Below, piece by piece: positions 1 to 5,252 of a DNA stretch of 5,252 nt. The notes beneath the pieces are model-generated. The model searched no databases. It saw nothing but the letters and a program-made list of their open reading frames with translations, and had not been told where the DNA came from. Origin of the DNA: Schwartzia sp. (in: firmicutes) (GTDB lineage: Bacteria > Bacillota > Negativicutes > Selenomonadales > Selenomonadaceae); the NCBI GenBank assembly GCA_024691625.1, contig JAILNL010000038.1:1-5252 (forward strand), read 5' to 3'. Numbering within the stretch: position 1 is the first letter of the stretch; the number at the start of each line of letters is the position of its first letter. Both the position numbers and the translations under genes were made by a program.

Positions 1-1092
1 CTTTACTGCAGACTGTGTGGCAATGAGACGGCGCTGTGCCTCGCGCATATTGTAATACTGCTGACGGACGTTGAGGTCAATATCCTCCTTGTCCTTCTTC
101 ACCTGAAGCTCAGCTATCTCATAATTTGTCTTTGCTTTATCGACAGCCGCCTCAGTCACACCGCTGTCAAATATATTCCAGTTTGCCCGGAGACCGATAG
201 TACGTGAATGATCGTTGCCATGTCCCTGCGTAAAGCGATGGTCTCCGCTGACACCGGCATTAAGCGTAAGAGTCGGGAGATAGCCTGCCTTTGCCATAGT
301 CACTGCAAGCTCCTGCTGTTTCAGCTTGTAGGTGTCGACGATTAAATCTTTTCTGTTTGCGTATGCATAGCTTACGCATGCATCCATTTTCGGGAAGAAC
401 GGCATGAATCTGAAATCCTCAGTCAGATTCAAAGGCTCGCTCTGATCCATACGAAGAAGATTCTTCAGAGTAACAACATTTACCTCGTATGAGTTTTTTG
501 CCTTGATAAGAGTCTGGCGCGCATTCGTCAACTCAACCGAAGAACGGAGAACATCAAGACGTGCTTTGCTTCCTGCGGAATAGAGCTGCTCCATGTTTGT
601 CAGATGTGCTTCATATCTGTCTACAGATTCCTGGTCTATCTCAACTACACGTTTTGATTCCAGCACATCGTAATAAGCCTTTATGACCTTAAGACGGAGA
701 TTTTCACGCTCACGCAGTGTCTGAAGACGTGCGGCATCCATACCGACTTCCGCGCTCTTGATTCCCGCCTGATTCTTTCCGCCGGAATACAGCGGCAAAG
801 AAACACTCAGAGATGTCGAACCATTTCGGATTGCTTCAACATCATTTGTCTTTGTATCGGTAAGACTTGCTCCGGCTGAAACCGAGAAGCTGTTAGTGCC
901 TCTTGCGGACTTCAGATTCGCCTTAGCCGTATCTTCTCCTTTTTCCGTAATCTTGAGCGAAATATTCTGCTCAAGCGCCATATCTACCGCCTGCTGAATC
1001 GTGAGATCCGCCGCACTGGCTGTCGCTGCCCCGTAGAACAGCATTGCTGCCGCCAGAGCTGCTCCTTTCTTAAAACGTCCTGTTTTCTTCAT
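1..1092 (-). CDS. TolC-family outer membrane efflux protein (partial, C-terminus beyond window)
   Basis: This is an outer-membrane channel of the TolC/OEP family, the exit duct of tripartite efflux pumps or type I secretion. 364 residues are visible with no stop, so the C-terminus lies past the left edge; family members are usually about 420-490 residues. Residues 1-27 form a Sec signal peptide: basic MKKTGRFKK, an Ala/Leu-rich core, and cleavage likely after ATASA. The two-fold internal repeat typical of the family is visible. Beta/turn segment SVSLPLYSGGKNQAG (about 97-110) is mirrored by LRANWNIFDSGVTEAAVDKA (about 301-320), each followed by long coiled-coil helices; NRKDL (246-250) and AGYLPTL (269-275) are family-like. 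The ATG at 1092 was chosen because AGAGGA lies about 10 bases upstream and the product starts with a classic signal. An in-frame ATG at 1110 would add six residues but has no good ribosome site. The gene lies 31 bases after the AEC permease, so co-transcription is likely. The partner pump is not in view. Confidence 0.93.
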   Translation of the reverse strand, partial: MKKTGRFKKGAALAAAMLFYGAATASAADLTIQQAVDMALEQNISLKITEKGEDTAKANLKSARGTNSFSVSAGASLTDTKTNDVEAIRNGSTSLSVSLPLYSGGKNQAGIKSAEVGMDAARLQTLRERENLRLKVIKAYYDVLESKRVVEIDQESVDRYEAHLTNMEQLYSAGSKARLDVLRSSVELTNARQTLIKAKNSYEVNVVTLKNLLRMDQSEPLNLTEDFRFMPFFPKMDACVSYAYANRKDLIVDTYKLKQQELAVTMAKAGYLPTLTLNAGVSGDHRFTQGHGNDHSRTIGLRANWNIFDSGVTEAAVDKAKTNYEIAELQVKKDKEDIDLNVRQQYYNMREAQRRLIATQSAVK

Positions 1093-1123
1093 AGGTCTCA
1101 GTCCTCTCATGAGAATCAGGGAA

Positions 1124-2068
1124 TCACCCTGCCAAAACAAAAAACAAAGCCGGATAAACAATGAATAAAAATAAGATAGTCGTCACGATAAAGGCCGCAA
1201 CAGACAAATCTATCGAAAGATTGTAAAGTCTCGCTGTCACAACCGCGTTAACGGCTGTCGGAGTAGCGGACAATATCAGCAGCGAACCGAGCATGTCCGG
1301 AGTCTTGATAACAAGATGTGAAAGACCATAGACAACGGCCGGTGCCGCAATAAATTTAATAAAGGACAAGTCAAAGAGCGATGTCCAATATTTTTTAATC
1401 TTTGAAAACTCAACGGAGTATCCGACAGGAATCAGTCCTGTCCATGCTCCGAGATGAATAAATATCTGTGTCACCCCATTGAATGCCTCCGGACGCGGTA
1501 CCCCTGCATACTGCAGAACACCGCCTAAAATAATTCCGAGCACCGCAAGCTGTTTTTTGGAGAACAACATGGAAAGAATAGATACCTTCTGTCCGCTTCT
1601 TCCCTGTGCCTTTGTTTCGTACACTCTGGCCAGCGGATAGCAGAACATGAACATCAGAACATACTGAAACAGTGTCGCAATCTGCTGATAAGCATACCCG
1701 GACTCCCCGTAAATAAGGAATACACATATACCGCCAATCGTTCCGAGATTTGAAAGACTCGCGGCCATTACGTACGCGCCCTGCTCCCTGAAATCCTTGT
1801 ATTTATAGCCTGCCAGCCAGTAAGCCATCGCCCCCGGTATAAGACCAAGCGCTATGCTGATAAGAGGCAGCCATAAAAATTCCCGTGTAATCGGCATAAC
1901 CCAAAAGCTCAGAAACGAAACTATAGGGCAGACCACAAGAATATTATTCAATATCATTTTATTAAAGAACGTATCCCCAAGACGCTTCTGATACTTACAT
2001 GCATAACCCAGTATCAGTGGACAGATTAAATCTACAGCGAACACGAGGAGTTTCATTTTAATGTCCAT
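1124..2068 (-). CDS. AEC-family (auxin efflux carrier-like) transporter
   Basis: This is an inner-membrane secondary carrier of the AEC family (TC 2.A.69), whose bacterial members move organic acids such as malate or related small molecules; the substrate here is unknown. The product of 314 residues has the usual family length (about 300-320) and about ten hydrophobic segments in two halves, linked by a polar loop near 150-172. Family-like features are the helix break SNLGTIGG (106-113) and the last-third segment ATPTAVNAVVTARLYNLS (268-285), which includes the crossing-helix proline and asparagine. Start choice: an ATG at 2083 would add MGNCF but has no ribosome site, and an in-frame TAA lies two codons upstream of it. 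The ATG at 2068 has GGGGA 8 bases upstream, and a third ATG at 2056 is also possible. The gene runs toward the TolC-family gene 31 bases downstream, so the two may form one transcript. There is no evidence of frameshift. Confidence 0.9.
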   Translation of the reverse strand: MDIKMKLLVFAVDLICPLILGYACKYQKRLGDTFFNKMILNNILVVCPIVSFLSFWVMPITREFLWLPLISIALGLIPGAMAYWLAGYKYKDFREQGAYVMAASLSNLGTIGGICVFLIYGESGYAYQQIATLFQYVLMFMFCYPLARVYETKAQGRSGQKVSILSMLFSKKQLAVLGIILGGVLQYAGVPRPEAFNGVTQIFIHLGAWTGLIPVGYSVEFSKIKKYWTSLFDLSFIKFIAAPAVVYGLSHLVIKTPDMLGSLLILSATPTAVNAVVTARLYNLSIDLSVAAFIVTTILFLFIVYPALFFVLAG

Positions 2069-2120
2069 GAAACAATTCCCCATTATTTATATGATATTCA
2101 AAGACTGTTTCACCATCAAA

Positions 2121-2159
2121 CTAATCTTCGAAAACCATTTTTCTAATATTTCTCCTTCC
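2121..2159 (-). promoter_or_regulatory. Orphan Shine-Dalgarno with possible 5-codon leader peptide
   Basis: On the minus strand, GGAAGGAG (2152-2159) is a strong ribosome binding sequence that does not serve the AEC permease start some 70-80 bases further on. The first ATG after it (2136-2138) opens MVFED followed by TAG (2121-2123). The spacing of 13 bases is longer than the usual 5-9, so translation is uncertain. It may be a leader peptide, the remnant of a lost gene start, or chance purine richness. Confidence 0.25.
2139..2151. repeat. 13-base direct repeat, copy 1
   Basis: TTTTCTAATATTT occurs here and again, identically, at 2222-2234, with start points 83 bases apart. Both copies flank the AT-rich leader of the AEC permease. 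This could be a pair of regulator sites, or chance in AT-rich DNA. Confidence 0.4.
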
Positions 2160-2175
2160 GTACCATTATGATACG
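2159..2175 (-). promoter_or_regulatory. Imperfect 17-base dyad overlapping a possible -10 box of the AEC permease
   Basis: CGTACCAT-T-ATGATACG matches its own reverse complement at 7 of 8 base pairs around a central base. On the minus strand it contains CATAAT, which resembles a -10 hexamer pointing toward the AEC permease, although no good -35 hexamer is seen at 17 bases. A dyad across a -10 box is a typical place for a repressor operator. The binding protein is not identifiable from this window. Confidence 0.35.
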
Positions 2176-2221
2176 AAAGAAAATTTAAAATAATTTGTTG
2201 TTTTCGTTAATTTAAAATTAG

Positions 2222-2234
2222 TTTTCTAATATTT
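2222..2234. repeat. 13-base direct repeat, copy 2
   Basis: This is an identical copy of the repeat at 2139-2151. It ends on the last base of the stop codon of the cysteine-motif gene. It also takes part in a weak 5-base stem (ATTAG-TTTT-CTAAT), which is too AT-rich to call a terminator. Confidence 0.4.
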
Positions 2235-2713
2235 TAATTATCATCTAAGAAAGGATAATCTGCACCATACCAGCCTTTCTTGCCCGCAACAGGGTAAAGA
2301 ATGCCACGTTCCGCAAGACTTTGAATGTGTTCCAGGATTTCATCTTCGGAAACATTCTCCAACATTAAAACCATCATGCTCATGGACGGACCGTCTACCT
2401 CCATCCTTCCATATCCCCTAATGAACTCAAATACAACTCTGTCGACAGTATCCTGCAGATACTTTTCGTCAAAGTCTTCCTCAGTCATCTGTGCGGCTTC
2501 TGCAGCGATTTTCTCCGTAAGAGGAGGAAGATTGGAAGCTGATGCGTCTTCTGCACACTTTTCTGCATCACGGATATTTTCTTTAAGCTCATCGCGGCAT
2601 CCTGCGCAAAGAAGCACAGATGGAAGCTCCGCCTCGCCCCAATCTATGCAAAGGACATCATCTGCGCCTCCGCATAAGGAACATACACCTTTTTCAACTC
2701 TCTCTATTTTCAT
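2234..2713 (-). CDS. Small acidic CxxC...CxxC protein of unknown function, last gene of the metal-transport operon
   Basis: I do not recognise this 159-residue protein. The N-terminus carries two CxxC knuckles, C11-x2-C14 and C36-x2-C39, 21 residues apart, the pattern of a zinc ribbon; C22 and C53 are additional cysteines. The middle (about 55-100) is strongly acidic and probably helical. The C-terminal part (about 113-150) has a helical stretch, SEDEILEHIQSLAERGILYP, followed by a short Gly/Lys turn and GWY, resembling the recognition helix and wing of a winged helix. That fold is my inference. There is no signal peptide or membrane segment, so it is cytoplasmic. The start is firm: AAGGAG (2721-2726) lies 7 bases before the ATG. 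Only 20 bases separate it from the permease stop, so it is very likely co-transcribed with the transporter. Possible roles are a metal-responsive regulator or a metal-handling accessory protein. It could also be an unrelated passenger. Confidence 0.85.
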   Translation of the reverse strand: MKIERVEKGVCSLCGGADDVLCIDWGEAELPSVLLCAGCRDELKENIRDAEKCAEDASASNLPPLTEKIAAEAAQMTEEDFDEKYLQDTVDRVVFEFIRGYGRMEVDGPSMSMMVLMLENVSEDEILEHIQSLAERGILYPVAGKKGWYGADYPFLDDN

Positions 2714-2733
2714 GAAGAATCTCCTTTTTTATC

Positions 2734-3576
2734 TTATTTGAGGAATTTCCCCCGCAGCATCCATGTAATGAAAAATACTGTGGAAGCAACAACTACTATA
2801 GATGCCCCGGCAGCCATATTAAAGTAATAAGCCAGAATCAGTCCCGTAATACCAGAGAACATCGCTGTCCCTACCGAAACGGCATGATACTGTTTTACAT
2901 TGGCGGCAATATTTCTTGCCGCAGCCGCAGGGAGTACTAATAGTGAATTGATTATCAGAATGCCCACCCACTGTATGCTTATGGCCACGACAACAGCAAG
3001 CAGCGACGCAAAAAGGCTTTCCGTAAAAAAAGCCATGATTCCGCGACTTCTCGCAAACGGCGCATTGACCGAAAGCACCAGCAGCCGGTTAAAAAGAAAT
3101 GCCCATGCAATCGTAACAAGAATAAATACAATCGCCAGAGAGGATAAATCCTCGGGCACAACACTCAAAATATCTCCTATGAGATATGATGAAAACTTGT
3201 TAAAGCCACCGCCTCTCGACATAAGCATCAGACCAAGCGCTACCGCTGTAGCCGAGAAAACTCCTATAATCGTATCGGCAGATGTCCTGCTGTGATTCTT
3301 AATATATGTTATAAGCAAGGCAAAAACAAGCGAAAAGACGATTAACGATGCCAGAGGCGAAACTGCCCCCAAAAGCGCTCCCAGTGCTATTCCCGTAAAC
3401 GCTCCGTGCCCCAGAGAATCGGAGAAAAATGCCATTCGGTTCGACACGACCATCGTGGACAGGAGCCCAAACAACGGAGTCACAAGCAGAACAGCAAGGA
3501 ACGCATTCTTCATGAAGATGTGATCCATCCACTCAAAGGGGAAAAGAACCCCCAAAACACTATATACCAGTTCCAT
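2734..3576 (-). CDS. Metal ABC transporter permease, ABC-3 family (ZnuB/MntB-like)
   Basis: This is the membrane-spanning subunit of an ABC importer for divalent metal (zinc, manganese or iron), which moves metal released by a periplasmic binding protein into the cytoplasm. The 280-residue length suits the family, and the protein is mostly hydrophobic with about seven to nine membrane segments. The family signature around residues 44-60 (VSNRMAFFSDSLGHGAF) has the conserved D53 and H57 following the Arg-Met. The stretch SLLVLPAAAARNIA (211-224) lies where ABC-3 permeases make the coupling contact with the ATPase. Start ATG 3574-3576 overlaps the ATPase stop as TAATG. A near-ideal AAGGAGG (3584-3590) sits 7 bases upstream, inside the ATPase gene, so translation is probably coupled. 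The metal cannot be assigned from sequence alone; zinc is favoured weakly by the cysteine-motif neighbour. No binding-protein gene is adjacent. Confidence 0.94.
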   Translation of the reverse strand: MELVYSVLGVLFPFEWMDHIFMKNAFLAVLLVTPLFGLLSTMVVSNRMAFFSDSLGHGAFTGIALGALLGAVSPLASLIVFSLVFALLITYIKNHSRTSADTIIGVFSATAVALGLMLMSRGGGFNKFSSYLIGDILSVVPEDLSSLAIVFILVTIAWAFLFNRLLVLSVNAPFARSRGIMAFFTESLFASLLAVVVAISIQWVGILIINSLLVLPAAAARNIAANVKQYHAVSVGTAMFSGITGLILAYYFNMAAGASIVVVASTVFFITWMLRGKFLK

Positions 3577-4367
3577 TACCGGGCCTCCTTTTCATAGGTA
3601 AGCCCCGGCACAAGTCCAAGTATTTCCTGAGTACGCGGATTACCAAAAACCTCTTCAGGCGTTCCGCTTGTCACTATTCCGTGGTCCATAAGCACAACCT
3701 GATCGGCATGCTTTGCCATTAAACGCAGATCGTGGGATATAAGGATTATCGCCATGTCTTCTTTTTCTCTGAGTTCATCCAAAATCTCATAGAAACGTAC
3801 ATGTCCGTTATAATCCACTCCCGATACAGGCTCATCAAGAAGCAAAAGGTCAGGCATAGGGTCAAGAGCCAATGCAAGAAGAACTCTCTGAAGTTCTCCT
3901 CCCGAAAGTGCTCCGAGCCGGCGGTCAATAAGCTGCTCCGCCTGGACACGGGCAAGATCCTCGGTCACACGCGTCCTGAATTTTTCTGATGAGCAAAGCC
4001 ACACAGGGCGCTTCGAAAGACATGCCATAAAAATATCCATAACACTTGTGGGTGCACTTACATCAAAACGCAGATGCTGAGGCACATATCCTATGACAGG
4101 ATGCCCTGTATGCTTTCCCTTTGCATCTACGTAATGCAGATTCCCCGTATGAGGGACTTCTCCGAGAATAGCATTCAAAAGAGTAGATTTTCCTGCTCCG
4201 TTCGGGCCTATTATAGCGGTCAGCTGCCCACAGTGGACGTGCATATTCACATCTGAAAAGAGCTTCATTTCTCCAAAGCTCACTCCAAAATTTTCTATTT
4301 TTGTACAGCAGAGTTTGCCGCAGTCATCTCCCGATGCTGCCGGGTGATGCAATATTGACTTAAACAA
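3576..4367 (-). CDS. Metal ABC transporter ATP-binding protein (ZnuC/MntA-like)
   Basis: This is the cytoplasmic ATPase that powers the ABC-3 permease encoded immediately downstream. All nucleotide-binding motifs are intact in the 263 residues: Walker A GPNGAGKST (54-62), Q-loop glutamine 97 (GYVPQ), signature LSGGELQR (154-161), Walker B LLLLDEP (174-180) with catalytic E179, D-loop SGVD (182-185) and H-loop H212 (ISHD). The start is TTG at 4365-4367. No ATG or GTG occurs in frame between the upstream stop and residue 34, and AAAGG (4377-4381), part of a longer purine run, lies 9 bases ahead. If this start is right, the protein has an N-terminal extension of about 20 residues before the first ABC strand, holding C16, C20 and C21. 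Gene order ATPase, permease, cysteine-motif protein indicates one operon transcribed away from the MerR gene. Metal specificity is uncertain. Confidence 0.94.
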   Translation of the reverse strand: MFKSILHHPAASGDDCGKLCCTKIENFGVSFGEMKLFSDVNMHVHCGQLTAIIGPNGAGKSTLLNAILGEVPHTGNLHYVDAKGKHTGHPVIGYVPQHLRFDVSAPTSVMDIFMACLSKRPVWLCSSEKFRTRVTEDLARVQAEQLIDRRLGALSGGELQRVLLALALDPMPDLLLLDEPVSGVDYNGHVRFYEILDELREKEDMAIILISHDLRLMAKHADQVVLMDHGIVTSGTPEEVFGNPRTQEILGLVPGLTYEKEAR

Positions 4368-4389
4368 ATCTATACGCCTTTCCTTCCAG

Positions 4390-4406
4390 GATAAAAACTT
4401 TTTATC
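4390..4406. promoter_or_regulatory. Perfect 17-base palindrome, candidate operator of the metal-transport operon
   Basis: GATAAAAA-C-TTTTTATC is an exact inverted repeat with 8-base arms around one central base. It lies 23 bases upstream of the ATPase TTG start, beside the ribosome site, where a bound repressor would block initiation or early elongation. A metal-dependent repressor such as a Fur/Zur or DtxR/MntR-type protein is the natural guess. The bases do not match the B. subtilis Zur box that I know, so the binder is unassigned. Confidence 0.45.
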
Positions 4407-4466
4407 TACATTTCTTTATTTTCGCACATTTTGCATTATTAAGGAAGGATTTTCTAACTTTTTGCG

Positions 4467-4484
4467 TTATAATAGATATTGTAA
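4467..4484. promoter_or_regulatory. Imperfect 18-base dyad over the MerR-gene -10 box
   Basis: TTATAATA-GA-TATTGTAA pairs at 7 of 8 positions around a two-base centre. Its left arm contains the TATAAT hexamer of the regulator gene, so a protein bound here would affect that promoter directly. It may be an autoregulatory or metal-repressor site, but AT-rich DNA makes chance dyads common. Confidence 0.35.
4468..4473 (+). promoter_or_regulatory. Probable -10 box (TATAAT) of the MerR-family gene
   Basis: An exact consensus TATAAT lies 35 bases before the TTG start and 21 bases before the ribosome site. The bases 17-19 upstream are purine-rich (AAGGAAGGAT), with no TTGACA-like hexamer. The promoter is therefore likely weak, or needs an activator. 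Confidence 0.5.
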
Positions 4485-4494
4485 AAATTCACCC

Positions 4495-4501
4495 GGAGGT
4501 G
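4495..4501 (+). promoter_or_regulatory. Ribosome binding site that fixes the TTG start of the MerR-family gene
   Basis: GGAGGTG matches the anti-Shine-Dalgarno sequence well and sits 7 bases ahead of the TTG at 4509-4511. An in-frame TAA at 4482-4484 excludes any earlier start, and the next in-frame ATG lies deep in the protein. TTG is therefore the start. Confidence 0.8.
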
Positions 4502-4508
4502 TTTTCCC

Positions 4509-5252
4509 TTGGAGGAAAAGAAAAAACAGGCCTGTTTCACCATAGGTGAGCTTGCGAACCTTTACCACATTCCCAAACAGACATTAATATACTATTCGAA
4601 CGCAGGCCTGCTTGTTCCGTCATTTGTCGAAAAAAACGGCTACCGCTACTATGCCGTGGACCAGTTTCACGAACTTGAAATAATTTTAAACCTCAGAAAG
4701 CTTGACGTCCCTATAAAGGAAATCCGCTCATTTTTGGAGAACCGCAGCCCTGCCGCGCTGACACGTCTTTTAGAGCGCCAGAAGGCAGAAGATGACCGGA
4801 TTATCGCCGCTATCCGCGAAAAGCAGACAGCCATGGAATATTTACTTCGTCAGCTCAAGCAGCAGGTCGGACTTCCGCTCGGCGTCTTTCAGACAACATG
4901 GCTTCCTGCGCAGGATATTTTCGCCAGCGATCCTGTTCCGCCGGATGCTGATTCCTCCGCCCGCATGCAGCTCTTTTCAGACCATGTCATATCTATCTTC
5001 GGAAAGGACGATTTTAGAAACACTCCTCCGGGCTGGATAATCCGCCAAAGCGATTTCTTTGGAGAGAATCAGCACAGGACATGGAGGTATTTTGTTAAAG
5101 TCACTACCCCCAAAGAAGAGCTGCCAACACTGCAGATTCCTGCAGGTCTGTATGTACGCATATTCTTCTCCGGTACCTACACACGCAATTATAAGGATAT
5201 CTACGAAAAGCTCAATGAATACCTTTCACGCAATCATCTGGAGGTCACGGGA
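4509..5252 (+). CDS. MerR-family transcriptional regulator with GyrI-like effector domain (partial, C-terminus beyond window)
   Basis: This is a cytoplasmic DNA-binding regulator of the MerR family, BmrR-like in plan. 248 residues are visible, reading in frame to the right edge. Residues 10-30 (FTIGELANLYHIPKQTLIYY) form the helix-turn-helix, and NGYRYY (43-48) is the wing. Residues 50-78 form the second helical pair, about 81-120 the long dimerisation coiled coil, and about 121 onward a GyrI/SOUL-type ligand-binding domain (for example GLYVRIFFSGTY, 213-224). The only visible cysteine is C9, so the metal-binding loop of ZntR, CueR or MerR is absent; the effector is more likely a small organic or cationic compound. 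The TTG start is supported by GGAGGTG 7 bases upstream. The gene is divergent from the metal-transport operon and may share control of the intergenic region, or may regulate a gene past the right edge or itself. Confidence 0.92.
   Translation, partial: MEEKKKQACFTIGELANLYHIPKQTLIYYSNAGLLVPSFVEKNGYRYYAVDQFHELEIILNLRKLDVPIKEIRSFLENRSPAALTRLLERQKAEDDRIIAAIREKQTAMEYLLRQLKQQVGLPLGVFQTTWLPAQDIFASDPVPPDADSSARMQLFSDHVISIFGKDDFRNTPPGWIIRQSDFFGENQHRTWRYFVKVTTPKEELPTLQIPAGLYVRIFFSGTYTRNYKDIYEKLNEYLSRNHLEVTG
4524..4537. repeat. 14-base perfect palindrome inside the 5' end of the MerR-family gene
   Basis: AAACAGG-CCTGTTT spans codons 6 to 10 of the regulator gene. It could be an internal operator for autoregulation or an RNA hairpin near the start codon. 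Coding constraint does not explain it, but chance remains possible. Confidence 0.35.

Larger units (their letters stand above)
2084..2233. other. AT-rich intergenic region upstream of the AEC permease
   Basis: These 150 bases separate the cysteine-motif gene from the AEC permease. The part from about 2176 to 2233 is almost entirely A and T. The region holds a dyad at 2159-2175, a possible -10 element, an unattached Shine-Dalgarno sequence, a 13-base direct repeat (2139-2151 and 2222-2234) and a 10-base repeat AATTTAAAAT (2182-2191 and 2209-2218). No strong hairpin followed by a T-run is visible, so read-through from the upstream operon cannot be excluded. Confidence 0.6.
4368..4508. promoter_or_regulatory. 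Divergent control region between the metal-transport operon and the MerR gene
   Basis: These 141 AT-rich bases must contain the promoters of both the minus-strand transporter operon and the plus-strand regulator gene. A TATAAT is clear for the regulator, while no convincing -35/-10 pair is visible for the transporter. Two dyads are present (4390-4406 and 4467-4484), as is the short repeat AACTTTTT (starting near 4396 and 4456). Confidence 0.65.

Noticed and set aside
1105..1114. Ten-base palindrome TCTCATGAGA between the AEC and TolC-family genes
   Set aside because: It is short and without supporting promoter or repeat context, so chance is the simplest explanation.
2214..2236. Possible rho-independent terminator after the metal-transport operon
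   Set aside because: The best stem (ATTAG-TTTT-CTAAT) is only five AT-rich pairs, too weak to support a terminator call.
2325..2741. Plus-strand open frame of 138 codons opposite the cysteine-motif gene
   Set aside because: It is Ser-rich with no recognisable domain and lies fully antisense to a gene with a strong ribosome site and operon context.
2900..3295. Plus-strand open frame opposite the permease gene
   Set aside because: This is an antisense shadow of a clear ABC-3 permease, with no ribosome site or family features.
4390..4484. Canonical Zur or Fur box in the divergent region
   Set aside because: Dyads are present, but neither matches the Fur or B. subtilis Zur consensus that I know, so I call them only unassigned candidate operators.
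4792..5040. Plus-strand 82-codon open frame inside the MerR-family gene
   Set aside because: It is out of frame with a well-supported MerR protein whose domains run through this stretch.
4509..5252. Zinc-responsive ZntR-type regulator
   Set aside because: The protein is far longer than ZntR, has a GyrI-like domain and lacks the C-terminal cysteine cluster.

Overview
The window fits a Gram-negative-type Firmicute of the class Negativicutes (for example a Veillonellaceae, Dialister- or Selenomonas-like bacterium). It has an outer-membrane TolC-family protein with a Sec signal, which implies a diderm envelope. It also has Firmicutes-style features: strong AAGGAGG ribosome binding sites, two TTG starts, a BmrR-like MerR regulator, moderate GC in genes and very AT-rich intergenic DNA. 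The class assignment is an inference from these traits, and I cannot fix a genus.

Layout. Five of the six genes lie on the minus strand; the sixth lies at the right edge on the plus strand. Read in the direction of transcription, the minus-strand block begins near 4367 with an ABC transporter ATPase (3576-4367). It overlaps by one base an ABC-3 family membrane permease (2734-3576), and 20 bases later comes a small cysteine-rich protein of unknown function (2234-2713). Together these look like one operon for uptake of a divalent metal, most likely zinc or manganese. No metal-binding lipoprotein gene is present. After an AT-rich 165-base gap holding repeats and a dyad comes an AEC-family (auxin efflux carrier-like) permease (1124-2068). 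After a further 31 bases comes a TolC-family outer-membrane protein (1-1092), cut by the left edge.

At the right, a MerR-family regulator with a GyrI-like ligand-binding domain (4509-5252, cut by the right edge) is transcribed away from the metal-transport operon. The shared 141-base region carries a perfect 17-base palindrome close to the ATPase start, and an imperfect 18-base dyad over the -10 box of the regulator gene. These are the best candidate operators here.

The genes are of known broad families. The least explained items are the cysteine-motif protein attached to the metal transporter, the divergent-region dyads, and the leader upstream of the AEC permease. I see no RNA gene, CRISPR array, insertion sequence or convincing rho-independent terminator.
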